A DNA stretch of 64,000 nucleotides from Marinomonas sp. KMM3893 (GTDB lineage: Bacteria > Pseudomonadota > Gammaproteobacteria > Pseudomonadales > Marinomonadaceae), in NCBI RefSeq assembly GCF_004352855.1, contig NZ_SJSC01000006.1, forward strand, positions 1 to 64,000, written 5' to 3'. The translations under genes were made by a program, and so were the position numbers. Shown piece by piece: positions 56,554 through 64,000 of this stretch; the stretch's first letter is position 1; the number at the start of each line of letters is the position of its first letter. The notes below the pieces were generated by a model. That model saw nothing but the letters and a program-made list of their open reading frames with translations. It made no database searches and was not told where the DNA came from.

Positions 56554-57192
56554 TTATTCCTGGCTTTCTGCTGGTGAGGTTTGTTCTTCTTCATCAAGGT
56601 CATCTTCGTCTGGGTCTGCGCCATTAAAAGACTCTAGCTGCCTCAAATAGGCTTCTGTCACAATCAGGCGGACCACAGGGGTAATGTTAATGATGAAGTT
56701 CTTGCTGTCTTCTTCGTAGGATTTACCACGAATAATGACGCCGTGACGACTCAACAACGAAAGAATGTCTTTAAACCGTGTTTCGGTTGGAATTTCTCGT
56801 TTTACCAGTTGTACATACCGTTCGAGAATCGTGTGTGTATTGGTCGCCACAAAGCCGTTATCGACTTCAAAGTTTTCAATTTTTTCTTCGTAGATTTGAC
56901 GCAAGACCAACAAGAACAAGGTTTCATCGGTTTTTAAACGCACGAACGCTTCGCGTTGTACCGGCAGAACGCCCGCTAATCGTTCGTTTTCATTGATGTA
57001 AAGCTTCATTCCTAGCGCATCAAACAGTTTGCTAAAATAGTCTTGGTAAGCTTCTATCAATAAGTAATGTTTACGCTGGCCATGCTTGTACGCACTGGCA
57101 AATTGGTTCGCAAGAACGAAGTTCGCCGTTTGCTGAAACTCTTGAGCGTCTTTCCCTGACTCTTCGACGACTTTCTTTAATTCTCTAAGCAT
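56554..57192 (-). CDS. condensin kite subunit (MksE / JetB type, DUF4194-like)
   Basis: 212 residues. Winged-helix-like pattern: VVEESGKDAQEFQQTANFVL, LLRQIYEEKIENFE-type core (LLVLRQIYEEKIENFEVD), and RFKDILSLLSRHGVII. It ends in an acidic tail (ADPDEDDLDEEEQ). It starts in a TAATG overlap with the gene above and ends 11 bp before the ATPase gene, fitting the fixed subunit order F-E-B of this operon type. Confidence 0.86.
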   Translation of the reverse strand: MLRELKKVVEESGKDAQEFQQTANFVLANQFASAYKHGQRKHYLLIEAYQDYFSKLFDALGMKLYINENERLAGVLPVQREAFVRLKTDETLFLLVLRQIYEEKIENFEVDNGFVATNTHTILERYVQLVKREIPTETRFKDILSLLSRHGVIIRGKSYEEDSKNFIINITPVVRLIVTEAYLRQLESFNGADPDEDDLDEEEQTSPAESQE

Positions 57193-58583
57193 TACGCTTC
57201 GCTCCTACGGACCACATTAAATTCTCTACATTCAACAAAATCATGCACATCTAAAAACTGTTCAGTAAATTGGACTTCAAATGCTTTTTCAATTTTCTTC
57301 GCGGTAACGCCCAAGGAGCCAACGTAGCGTAAGTGGTCAAAACACACAAAATCTTCAACCGACTCAATGGAAAAATCCAAAATATGCTTGTTTGGCTGAT
57401 CTTCCATTTGACGCTCCAAATACGATTGCAGCTTGGCTACTGTCACTTGTCGCATTTCATGGAAACGGCGTTGTTGCTCTCTTACCTGAATGGCATTGGC
57501 AGACACTTCTGCTGGGGTCATTACCCTTGGCGGCGGTGGCTCACGGCGACGCATTGGCTGAGCCGCGGATTCCATGCCCACGAACTTTGAACCCACCACA
57601 TTTTTCATTATGGGCAAATGCTCAAACTTCGCGGCATCGGTAATAATGCCGGCAATTTTATTCGCCATACCTGGGCGTGAGCTGTCCATGTATCTGGCGG
57701 TGTCTGCGGCTCGTTTCTCTAATCGATAGCGATATTCATCGATACGATCAAGGCGCTGCTCTATGTTACTAAAGGTCTGGATGATGTCACGACAGTCTTT
57801 CTCGACCATCACTTGCGCCGCTTTATGACTGATCAGTTGTTGATCAACATAACACTGGGAAACGTCTTGCAATAAATCTGGATTCGCAAGAAATTCCTGC
57901 GCAAGCTCTAGAATCTGGCGACGAAAACGAAATGGGTTGTTGCTGGTTTTGATGGTTTTGTAGTCAGCAATCAAAATCCCTTCGACAAACAAGTCAAAAA
58001 AGCCTGCCACAATCGCCTTCGGGTCACGACTAGAAAACAACTCACGCTGCAAACTTCTAATACCGAGTAAAATCTGATTCAGATGCGCTGAAAAATCGCG
58101 AGACGCTTCAGCGGATTGGCTCAAGGTCACACCGCGCTCTTTAGGGTATTTCGCTACGGATTCAAGGTTGCTTAAAATGCTCAGAACGGTGGCGCCATAA
58201 TTGCGCTTTCCGTGACGACTGATTTCCACAAGAGAGCGCAGTAACATGGATATTTGCGGTGTCATTAGCACGCTAATCCGGTAAAGCTCTTGTTCTTCAA
58301 CCAGCCAACCGGTGTTCACCAAACGATGGTAAATCCGAAGGGCATAATCATGGATCGTTTTGGGGGACTCAAAGGGCTCTTTTTGATCATCATGCCAAGC
58401 CAGCGTTTCGAGCTTGTGCAGGGTGTCTTCAATCGACTCAATGATGGCCGACTTTTCTTTTATCGGGTCTTCCGCATGATCGTAAAACACATCCGCAAGA
58501 TCGTATAACACAGCCTCTATCAAGGCGCGATTGGAGCCGGACAGCGCCTGAAATATTTCGTCAGGTAAATGTTTAAACAGCAT
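57192..58583 (-). CDS. condensin kleisin subunit (MksF / JetA type)
   Basis: 463 residues. It begins MLFKHLPDEIFQALSGSNRA, a start I associate with JetA/MksF proteins. A predicted N-terminal winged-helix part is followed by long helices and a central proline-arginine linker (MRRREPPPPRVMTP) before a C-terminal globular part, the layout of a MukF-like kleisin that bridges the ATPase heads. GGAG precedes the ATG. It is the first condensin gene of the set, 33 bp after the cbiX-like gene. Pfam assignment (DUF3375 or the DUF5716/JetA family) needs a search. Confidence 0.85.
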   Translation of the reverse strand: MLFKHLPDEIFQALSGSNRALIEAVLYDLADVFYDHAEDPIKEKSAIIESIEDTLHKLETLAWHDDQKEPFESPKTIHDYALRIYHRLVNTGWLVEEQELYRISVLMTPQISMLLRSLVEISRHGKRNYGATVLSILSNLESVAKYPKERGVTLSQSAEASRDFSAHLNQILLGIRSLQRELFSSRDPKAIVAGFFDLFVEGILIADYKTIKTSNNPFRFRRQILELAQEFLANPDLLQDVSQCYVDQQLISHKAAQVMVEKDCRDIIQTFSNIEQRLDRIDEYRYRLEKRAADTARYMDSSRPGMANKIAGIITDAAKFEHLPIMKNVVGSKFVGMESAAQPMRRREPPPPRVMTPAEVSANAIQVREQQRRFHEMRQVTVAKLQSYLERQMEDQPNKHILDFSIESVEDFVCFDHLRYVGSLGVTAKKIEKAFEVQFTEQFLDVHDFVECREFNVVRRSEA

Positions 58584-58616
58584 TCCGTGCTCCAGAGATC
58601 AGCAATAAAAATGACA

Positions 58617-58997
58617 TTATTCTTCTCGTCCTAAATGGCGCGCAATGACGGTATACATGGCCTGCTTAACCAGTTCATCGTCGCCGATCGGTGGCAACAG
58701 ATCAATGCGTAACTGCTCAGTTTGCAGGGCGGCGATCTGCGCGGGAACGTCGTGACGTAAATGACGACCTACAGCAAAAAACAAAGGCAAAACAGCGACT
58801 GTCTTAATTTTCTCGTCTAGCTGCCCTACCACGTCTTCTAACGTCGGTGTGGTTAATTCCATAAAAGCTAAGCTGGAATGTTCTGTGCCGTAAAATTCAA
58901 CAGCTTGTTCATACAAGGCTTCAAACGGCTTCTTCCATAATGGGTCTGGACTGCCGTGAGCAAGAAGTATGATGTGATCGTATTCATTGTGTAGCAT
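58617..58997 (-). CDS. CbiX/SirB-like sirohydrochlorin chelatase-type protein (short form)
   Basis: 126 residues, a single chelatase half-domain as in CbiX-S. Metal-ligand candidates are H14 (ILLAHGSPDP) and H79/H82 (AVGRHLRHDVP). Such proteins insert Co or Fe into sirohydrochlorin, or are of unknown substrate when isolated from tetrapyrrole genes, as here. It is the first gene of a seven-gene reverse-strand run with the condensin genes. Confidence 0.85.
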   Translation of the reverse strand: MLHNEYDHIILLAHGSPDPLWKKPFEALYEQAVEFYGTEHSSLAFMELTTPTLEDVVGQLDEKIKTVAVLPLFFAVGRHLRHDVPAQIAALQTEQLRIDLLPPIGDDELVKQAMYTVIARHLGREE

Positions 58998-59192
58998 TTT
59001 GATACCTAATGTTTCAGCTTCCCCATTTTAGCCATCCTACCTTAGAAAAAGAAGGCGTTAAAAGAAAAAGCTTACCAGGCTTTTAAATATTCCGGTTAAA
59101 TCCTAACATTTGGCTAAAATTCAGAAGTGATTGATCCTATTTCATATTTTTTTCGTATCCAGTTGGTTAACTCTCAAACAATAGGCGCTTAG

Positions 59193-60077
59193 ATGAAAAT
59201 TCTTATTTCCGGTGCAACGGGTTTTGTTGGCACAGCTCTGACGGCGTTACTGCAATCGTCAGGACATCAGCTGTTTGCCTTAGTCAGACATGTCGATATC
59301 AGATTGGCACCTAGTATCACACAATACACGTTAGAGACATTGCACGAGCTTGATCAGCAAATGGACGTGTTTATCAACCTTGCAGGGGAAGGCATCGCTG
59401 ACAAACCTTGGTCAGAAAAACGCAAGAAAAGCCTCTATGAAAGCCGTGTCACCTTAACGAGAAGCGTCAAAGAGCAACTGGTGAAAACGCCCCATACTGT
59501 TATTTCTATGTCGGCCATTGGTTATTACGGCAGCCATTCCAATGCTGAAGTGGATGAATTCAGTGAGCCTGACAAAGGCTTTGCCCATGAACTGTGTGAC
59601 AAATGGGAAGCGGCGGCCTTCGAGTTTTCCGAGTTAGGAGCAAGAACCGTGGTGTTTCGTCTTGGCGTTATCCTTGGCAAGAATGGCGGTGCTTTAAGCA
59701 AAATGAGACCGGCCTATTTATGCGGACTGGGAGGAAAAATAGGTCGAGGTAATCACGGATTTTCCTGGGTACACCTTCAAGATGTATTAAAAGGGATTGT
59801 AAGCGCCATGCTAGATCCACGCTTCGATGGCATTTATAACCTCACCGCCCCCGACTGTGTTGCGCAAAAAGAATTTGCTAAGTGCTATGCCCACGTACTC
59901 AAGCGCCCTGCTGTTTTCACCACGCCGAACATGCTCTTGCGCCTGTTATTTGGAGAAATGAGCTCGCTGCTGACTCATGGCGTCAAAGCGCACCCTAAGC
60001 GTCTGATAGAACAAGGCTTTCTGTTTGATTACAAAAATTTGGAAGCGGCGCTCATGGCCATAGAAAACAAACATTAA
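59193..60077 (+). CDS. yfcH: TIGR01777-type NAD-dependent epimerase (YfcH-like)
   Basis: 294 residues. Rossmann motif ISGATGFVGTALTALL at residues 4-19, then NLAGEGIADKPWSEKRKK and the SAIGYYG active-site region of the extended SDR fold, and a C-terminal DUF1731-like part with SSLLTHGVKAHPKRL. The function of the YfcH family is unsettled. It is divergent from the cbiX-like gene, with 195 bp between. Confidence 0.9.
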   Translation: MKILISGATGFVGTALTALLQSSGHQLFALVRHVDIRLAPSITQYTLETLHELDQQMDVFINLAGEGIADKPWSEKRKKSLYESRVTLTRSVKEQLVKTPHTVISMSAIGYYGSHSNAEVDEFSEPDKGFAHELCDKWEAAAFEFSELGARTVVFRLGVILGKNGGALSKMRPAYLCGLGGKIGRGNHGFSWVHLQDVLKGIVSAMLDPRFDGIYNLTAPDCVAQKEFAKCYAHVLKRPAVFTTPNMLLRLLFGEMSSLLTHGVKAHPKRLIEQGFLFDYKNLEAALMAIENKH

Positions 60078-60083
60078 AGCGGC

Positions 60084-60593
60084 TCAGCGTTTACGCCGTA
60101 ATACTGGCAAGCCTTTATCATCGTTTAATGTGTGTGTGCATTTGGGGTACTCAATGCACCCCCAGAAATAACCATTTTTACTTTTTTTACGAACCAAATA
60201 GTGCCCACACTCACGACATGGGTACTTTCTGGTACTAGACGGGACACCATGGTCATCTTCCACGGTGACCTTACATTCTGGGTAGCCACTGCAACCCCAG
60301 AACACATTGTCTTTAAAGGTCTTTCGACGTAACGGAGATTGGCAAGCGGGGCAAAGAAATCGCTTTGCCCTGACTGGCTTACCCGCTTCATCATTGGCGG
60401 TATAATCACAGCTTGGGTAGGACTCACAGCCCCAAAACAACCCGTTTTTCCCTTCTTTGTGAACCAATAAACTCTCACACTTTGGGCATCTATAACGAAC
60501 ATTAGGCGTAACTAACTGAGCATTATCTTGTGAGATAAACTCTTGCTCCCAGTAACTTGCTGAGATTTTATTGTTGTCATCCTTTTGACTCAT
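60084..60593 (-). CDS. triple zinc-ribbon protein (topoisomerase C4-type repeats)
   Basis: 169 residues, almost wholly three repeats of the topoisomerase I C4 zinc-finger pattern: CPKC...FWGCESYPSC, CPACQ...FWGCSGYPEC and CREC...FWGCIEYPKC. Each has CXXC plus FWGC-x(4)-C. In TopA these bind single-stranded DNA; as a stand-alone protein they resemble YrdD-like products, so nucleic-acid binding is expected. No enzyme domain is present. Confidence 0.88.
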   Translation of the reverse strand: MSQKDDNNKISASYWEQEFISQDNAQLVTPNVRYRCPKCESLLVHKEGKNGLFWGCESYPSCDYTANDEAGKPVRAKRFLCPACQSPLRRKTFKDNVFWGCSGYPECKVTVEDDHGVPSSTRKYPCRECGHYLVRKKSKNGYFWGCIEYPKCTHTLNDDKGLPVLRRKR

Positions 60594-60642
60594 TACAACA
60601 CATGCCTATTTTTCTGAGATTTACATCGGTTGTTGCCACAGG

Positions 60643-60990
60643 CTATTGGCCTGCCGCTGCTCGTATTTTCTGCACGCCTTCTTTGCTTTTATCGGCCGCT
60701 TCAGACCCCAGCTCTTTCATCTTATCCCATACTTCTGCGCTGGTTTCTTTGGTTTTCTCAGCGGCAATACCACCATATTCTTTGCTCTTATCAACAGCAA
60801 TGCCGCCGTACTCTTTGCTTTTATCGACAGCGATACCACCATATTCAGAAGCTTTCTCTTTGGTCTTGTCCCACATTTCTGAGGCTTTGGCTTTGGCACT
60901 GTCCAGCTTGCTGTCGCTGTCTTGATCTTGTGCTTGAGCCAATGGCGCTGTGAGTAAAAAAACAGACAATAATAATGGCAGAAAACGCAT
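60643..60990 (-). CDS. secreted LEA-like 11-mer repeat protein
   Basis: 115 residues. A signal peptide (MRFLPLLLSVFLLTAPLAQA) is followed by eight contiguous 11-residue repeats covering residues 27-114. Three central copies are nearly identical (EYGGIAVDKSK, twice, and EYGGIAAEKTK). The periodicity and Ala/Lys/Glu content are those of group-3 LEA or apolipoprotein-like amphipathic helices, so a membrane- or protein-protecting role in the periplasm is plausible but inferred. Confidence 0.7.
   Translation of the reverse strand: MRFLPLLLSVFLLTAPLAQAQDQDSDSKLDSAKAKASEMWDKTKEKASEYGGIAVDKSKEYGGIAVDKSKEYGGIAAEKTKETSAEVWDKMKELGSEAADKSKEGVQKIRAAAGQ
60748..60846 (-). repeat. three tandem 33-bp repeats inside the LEA-like gene
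   Basis: Encode residues 49-81: three in-frame copies of the EYGGIA(V/A)(D/E)K(S/T)K unit. The near-identity at protein level and good DNA similarity point to recent expansion. Confidence 0.75.
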
Positions 60991-61002
60991 ACTTAATACC
61001 TT

Positions 61003-61737
61003 TTATGAATGTTGTGATAACCACTTAGGCAGTAACGCAATAGACTCCAACGTCACTAACTGAGGGTATTCTATTAAAGTTTGCTCAGAGACTTCTTCAT
61101 GAGCCCATGTGGTGTGATAAGGCACATGAATTGCGGTGGCGCCAATATCGAACAAAGGCAAGACATCGGATTTTAAGGAATTGCCGACCATGAGAAACTC
61201 TTTTCTGGAAATCTTGTGTTTGCTGAGTATTTTTTCATAGGCTTCAGGCGTTTTATCGCTAGCAACTTCAATAATATCAAAAAACGGGGCTAAGCCAGAG
61301 CGTGCTACTTTGCTCTCCTGATCCAATAAATCCCCTTTCGTAATAATCATCAATTTATGATCCGCTTGCAGCTGTTCAAGCACGGATTTGATGCTTGGGA
61401 GTAATTCAATGGGCGCCTCCAGCATACGCCGAGCAAGTTCAATAATACTATGTACTTGATGGCCTGTAACACGGCCTTCTGTCAGCTCTATCGCGGTTTC
61501 TATCATAGAAAGCGTAAAACCTTTAATGCCATAGCCAAAATGCTTCAAATTTCTAATTTGCACATCGCCTAGGTGTGAACGAATGTACTGCTCATCATGA
61601 TATTGAGCGAGCAGTTCAATGAACTCACCTTGCGCAGAAACGAAAATATCTTCATTGCGCCATAAAGTATCATCGGCGTCAAAGGCGATAATAGGGAATT
61701 TCTGTTGAGAAAGTTTTGTCAATGTTATTGTGTCCAC
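61003..61737 (-). CDS. HAD-family hydrolase
   Basis: 244 residues. Motif I is IIAFDADDTLWRNED, motif II is LMIITKGDLL, motif III is around ASDKTPEAY, and motif IV is FLMVGNSLKSDVLP, where Asn replaces the usual first Asp (GN instead of GD). The N-terminus overlaps the end of hemH by 13 bp. Substrate unknown; phosphatase activity is expected from the motifs. Confidence 0.85.
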   Translation of the reverse strand: MDTITLTKLSQQKFPIIAFDADDTLWRNEDIFVSAQGEFIELLAQYHDEQYIRSHLGDVQIRNLKHFGYGIKGFTLSMIETAIELTEGRVTGHQVHSIIELARRMLEAPIELLPSIKSVLEQLQADHKLMIITKGDLLDQESKVARSGLAPFFDIIEVASDKTPEAYEKILSKHKISRKEFLMVGNSLKSDVLPLFDIGATAIHVPYHTTWAHEEVSEQTLIEYPQLVTLESIALLPKWLSQHS

Positions 61738-62720
61738 TGTTGCGTATTTTGCTCGATCAAATCAAGGTACAGAGCCAATTGATCATCGCTATCATTTAGT
61801 GCAGGAATGTAATCAAAAGCCTGTCCGCCATGCTGCTTAAACTCATCACCAAGCTCTAGAGTGACTTCTTCTAAGGTTTCAATGCAGTCAATGGAAAAGG
61901 CTGGACTGATGACATTGATGCGTTTAATGCCCATCTCAGGCATGGATTTAAGCGTCGCATCTGCATAAGGTTTCAACCATTCTTCGCGACCAAAGCGAGA
62001 TTGATAAACATGCGTCCACTCGCTGTCACTTAACCCTAATGCTTCTGCCACTAACGTACTGGTGTTTTCGCAGCGTCGTGCGTATGGGTCACCGTTTGAA
62101 ACATAGCGCTTTGGAATGCCGTGATAAGACAGCACGAGATGGCGTTGTTCGCCTTGCTTTGCCCATTGCGTTCTCACTGAATTGGCCAGCGCTTTAATGT
62201 ATAAGGGGTGATCCGCATAATCTTGAATCAGCTGCAATGCAGGCCAATGAGGGCATTTTTTCAGCGAACTCATTAATCTGTCATACCCTGCCGCAGTTGT
62301 GGTGGACGAGAATTGTGGGTACATAGGCACGACTAGGATTTTATCCGCGCCCGCAGCCCGCAATTTATTCGCGGCGCTTTCCATGCTTGGATTACCGTAC
62401 GTCATCGCCATTTCTACCGGAATTCCGTGATCGAAGCGAGTTTCAAGAGCGGCGGCGATACGATTCTTTAATCGATTACCTAGCACCAACAATGGAGAAC
62501 CCTCCTCCATCCAGACCTGCTGGTAAACCTTGGCCACCTTGGCTGGGCGAATCGTTAAAATAATCAGGTTTAAAATCGGCTTCCAAATAAGAGGATTTAA
62601 ATCTACCACTCGCTTGTCAGACAAAAACTCTCTTAGAAACGTGCGCACTTCAGGTGTTTTAGGTGCATCTGGCGTGCCTAAATTAATCATTAGTACGCCG
62701 TATTTTGGTGAGCTTTTCAT
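61725..62720 (-). CDS. hemH: ferrochelatase
   Basis: Inserts Fe2+ into protoporphyrin IX, the last step of haem synthesis. 331 residues from ATG 62720, which has AAAAGG six bases upstream; an ATG at 62738 adds six residues. Family motifs: GVLMINLGTPDAP, the metal-site histidine in VLSYHGIPKRYV, and the glutamate in FSIDCIETLEEV. With hemN earlier in the window, two haem-pathway steps are encoded but not in one operon. Confidence 0.96.
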   Translation of the reverse strand: MKSSPKYGVLMINLGTPDAPKTPEVRTFLREFLSDKRVVDLNPLIWKPILNLIILTIRPAKVAKVYQQVWMEEGSPLLVLGNRLKNRIAAALETRFDHGIPVEMAMTYGNPSMESAANKLRAAGADKILVVPMYPQFSSTTTAAGYDRLMSSLKKCPHWPALQLIQDYADHPLYIKALANSVRTQWAKQGEQRHLVLSYHGIPKRYVSNGDPYARRCENTSTLVAEALGLSDSEWTHVYQSRFGREEWLKPYADATLKSMPEMGIKRINVISPAFSIDCIETLEEVTLELGDEFKQHGGQAFDYIPALNDSDDQLALYLDLIEQNTQQWTQ

Positions 62721-62902
62721 GATAAACCTTTTCGTCATATTAGAGGGCTATTATATCGTTAAACGAAGCAATAGAAATCGTCATAGCCTGTGAATTTTCA
62801 ATCCTGTTAATAGCTTACTGCTATCTACTGCACGAGCAAGAAAGACACTCTAGAAAGACCCGCTATAAAGAGGGTCAGAATAAAAGTAACTGAACGCGCT
62901 CA

Positions 62903-63727
62903 TTAAAACGCCATCAGCCACACTCTGGATGCCGCAATCAACATAAAGAGAACAAAACCTATGGTTAATACCAGGCGATCTAAGCGGTTTCCTTTCTCAC
63001 GGCACAACAGATAGAACAACATCTGGCTAACCGCCAAGACCAAGCACGACAGCAACTGAATGCCGCCAATAAAACCGTCCGTATTAGGCAGACTCAATGG
63101 CATGGCTGGAAATGAAAACCCAACCATGGCCGCAATGGAAACAAACAATGCCACACCTACCGCCGTCGAATGTCGATGTTCGTCATCCACCGACGATTTG
63201 GTTAACACAGTCTCTGCCATGATTTTACCCGCGCCACCAGCCATCATGCTGACAACACCAATAAACAAACCAATGGGCATACGCAAAGCGTGGCTGTTTA
63301 GATTACCTAAATACGCATTATTTGTGTTTTGCAAACGCTGGCGAGCGCTTAACCAACCACGATACACCAGCAATAAGACAAGTATGCTTAATGCCACTTT
63401 GAAATAAATCGGCGACATAAAAGACACCAGTTGCGCGCCAATGACACCGCCCATTGCCGCACCAGGAGACAAGGCTATCAGCACGACAGAGTCGACCTTA
63501 CGCTCTTTCATATCCCTAACCCACTCAAGCAACAGAATAGGAATAAAAGAAACGACGGCGGTGGCGATGACCGGGAGCAACACCCCGCTCAGCTCTACGC
63601 CTAATGCGGGTAAAAATAGCAGCACAGCAGAGACAATAAACAAAGGTGTGGAGACTTGAGTGGTGGCGTACAAGGCCCCAGCGACGCCTCCAATGATGAA
63701 TAACAAAATAAGCAGTTGCAGTTCCAC
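62903..63727 (-). CDS. TauE/SafE-family permease
   Basis: 274 residues with about eight hydrophobic helices. The duplicated family pattern is seen in GVAGALYATTQVSTPLFIVS, SPGAAMGGVIGAQLV and FIGVVSMMAGGAGKIMAETV. These proteins are presumed exporters of sulfite or organosulfonates, but the substrate is not determined by sequence. Confidence 0.85.
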   Translation of the reverse strand: MELQLLILLFIIGGVAGALYATTQVSTPLFIVSAVLLFLPALGVELSGVLLPVIATAVVSFIPILLLEWVRDMKERKVDSVVLIALSPGAAMGGVIGAQLVSFMSPIYFKVALSILVLLLVYRGWLSARQRLQNTNNAYLGNLNSHALRMPIGLFIGVVSMMAGGAGKIMAETVLTKSSVDDEHRHSTAVGVALFVSIAAMVGFSFPAMPLSLPNTDGFIGGIQLLSCLVLAVSQMLFYLLCREKGNRLDRLVLTIGFVLFMLIAASRVWLMAF

Positions 63728-63843
63728 GGTTGTTACCTAAAAAATAATGTCAAAAACAAATAGCCTAACGAGACACAAGGCATTCTTAAACAGGTTGAAA
63801 AGACAAATTAAAAGCACAAATTGGCAAGAGACATTAAGAAGAC

Positions 63844-63874
63844 AAAAAAACAGGCATTAAGCCTGTTTTTTTTT
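63844..63874. terminator. terminator after the CheV-like gene, in the gap before the permease
   Basis: AAAAAACAGGC pairs perfectly with GCCTGTTTTTT around ATTAA, with A- and T-runs on both sides. On the reverse strand it ends the gene at 63889. Confidence 0.85.
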
Positions 63875-63888
63875 AACGCACGAACACA

Positions 63889-64000
63889 CTATTTGCGTGC
63901 CATGACATCGCGAATGCGTTCTTGAATCACGCCAGCGAGCTTATCTGGCTGAAACTTAGATAAAAAATCATCACAGCCAACTTTCTGTACCATGGCTTTA
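63889..64000 (-). CDS. C-terminal end of a receiver-domain protein, probably CheV
   Basis: Only the last 36 codons are in the window, reading ...KAMVQKVGCDDFLSKFQPDK and LAGVIQERIRDVMARK. The G(C/A)DDFLSKFxPxxLA pattern is the end of a receiver domain with the conserved Lys, as in CheV coupling proteins. The N-terminal CheW part cannot be seen, so the call is tentative. Confidence 0.5.
   Translation of the reverse strand, partial: KAMVQKVGCDDFLSKFQPDKLAGVIQERIRDVMARK

Noticed and set aside
52798..58583. Complete Wadjet plasmid-defence system
   Set aside because: JetA-, JetB- and JetC-like proteins are present, but no JetD nuclease gene lies on either side; bolA and a cbiX-like gene flank the set.
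60646..60953. Several overlapping frames opposite the LEA-like gene
   Set aside because: They are by-products of its 33-bp repeats, rich in Leu/Ser/Phe and without start signals.
1..64000. CRISPR arrays, insertion sequences, prophage or integron elements
   Set aside because: No regularly spaced repeats, transposase, integrase or phage structural genes were seen.

Overview
The window looks like chromosomal DNA of a marine gammaproteobacterium of the Oceanospirillales type; Marinomonas is my best guess, from gene content and protein character, not from any search. Gene density is high, base composition is even, and I see no insertion sequence, integrase, prophage or CRISPR array. Most genes are housekeeping. 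The accessory interest lies in a copper block, several taxis receptors and an SMC-type (Mks/Wadjet-like) operon.

Layout. 1-516: a tRNA cluster (Glu, Gly, Glu, Glu). 877-5128: the pabC-mltG-tmk-holB-tatD operon for folate, cell wall, dTMP and DNA polymerase III. 5323-12269: a Lon-family protease with an AAA_32-type ATPase, a chemoreceptor, a cytochrome b562-like protein, two unknowns and an AraC regulator. 12410-17876: acyl-CoA dehydrogenase, ETF-ubiquinone oxidoreductase, a UPF0178 protein and NADH dehydrogenase II, together an electron-entry block feeding the quinone pool. 18128-29902: metal block, with a MerR regulator, a three-HMA-domain Cu+ ATPase, a 27-residue membrane peptide, an HMA-like protein, an MFS exporter, then a His/Met/Cys-rich secreted protein and a CusCBA-type efflux system. 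30154-34791: two convergent chemoreceptors and an AraC regulator preceded by a possible leader peptide. 35054-41499: yjjG, yjjX, aroC, prmB, a KfrA-like coiled-coil protein, sppA, a HAD phosphatase and a MaoC hydratase. 41776-48119: two small unknowns, tusA, then the oxygen-response group hemN-fnr-apt and ttcA, with an FNR box before hemN. 48228-51256: sprT, recQ, UPF0149.

51312-58997 is one reverse-strand run of seven genes with gaps of at most 33 bp or slight overlaps: cbiX-like, MksF/JetA-, MksE/JetB- and MksB/JetC-like condensin genes, bolA, a STAS antagonist and a response-regulator phosphatase. The nuclease gene (jetD/mksG) that makes Wadjet a plasmid-defence system is absent here, so a chromosome-organising Mks condensin is the more economical reading. 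59193-64000: an epimerase, a triple zinc-ribbon protein, an LEA-like 11-mer repeat protein, a HAD phosphatase, hemH, a TauE/SafE permease and the end of a receiver-domain (probably CheV) gene.

Where an upstream in-frame extension exists, start codons were chosen by Shine-Dalgarno position and family length. All function calls come from reading motifs; no database search was possible.
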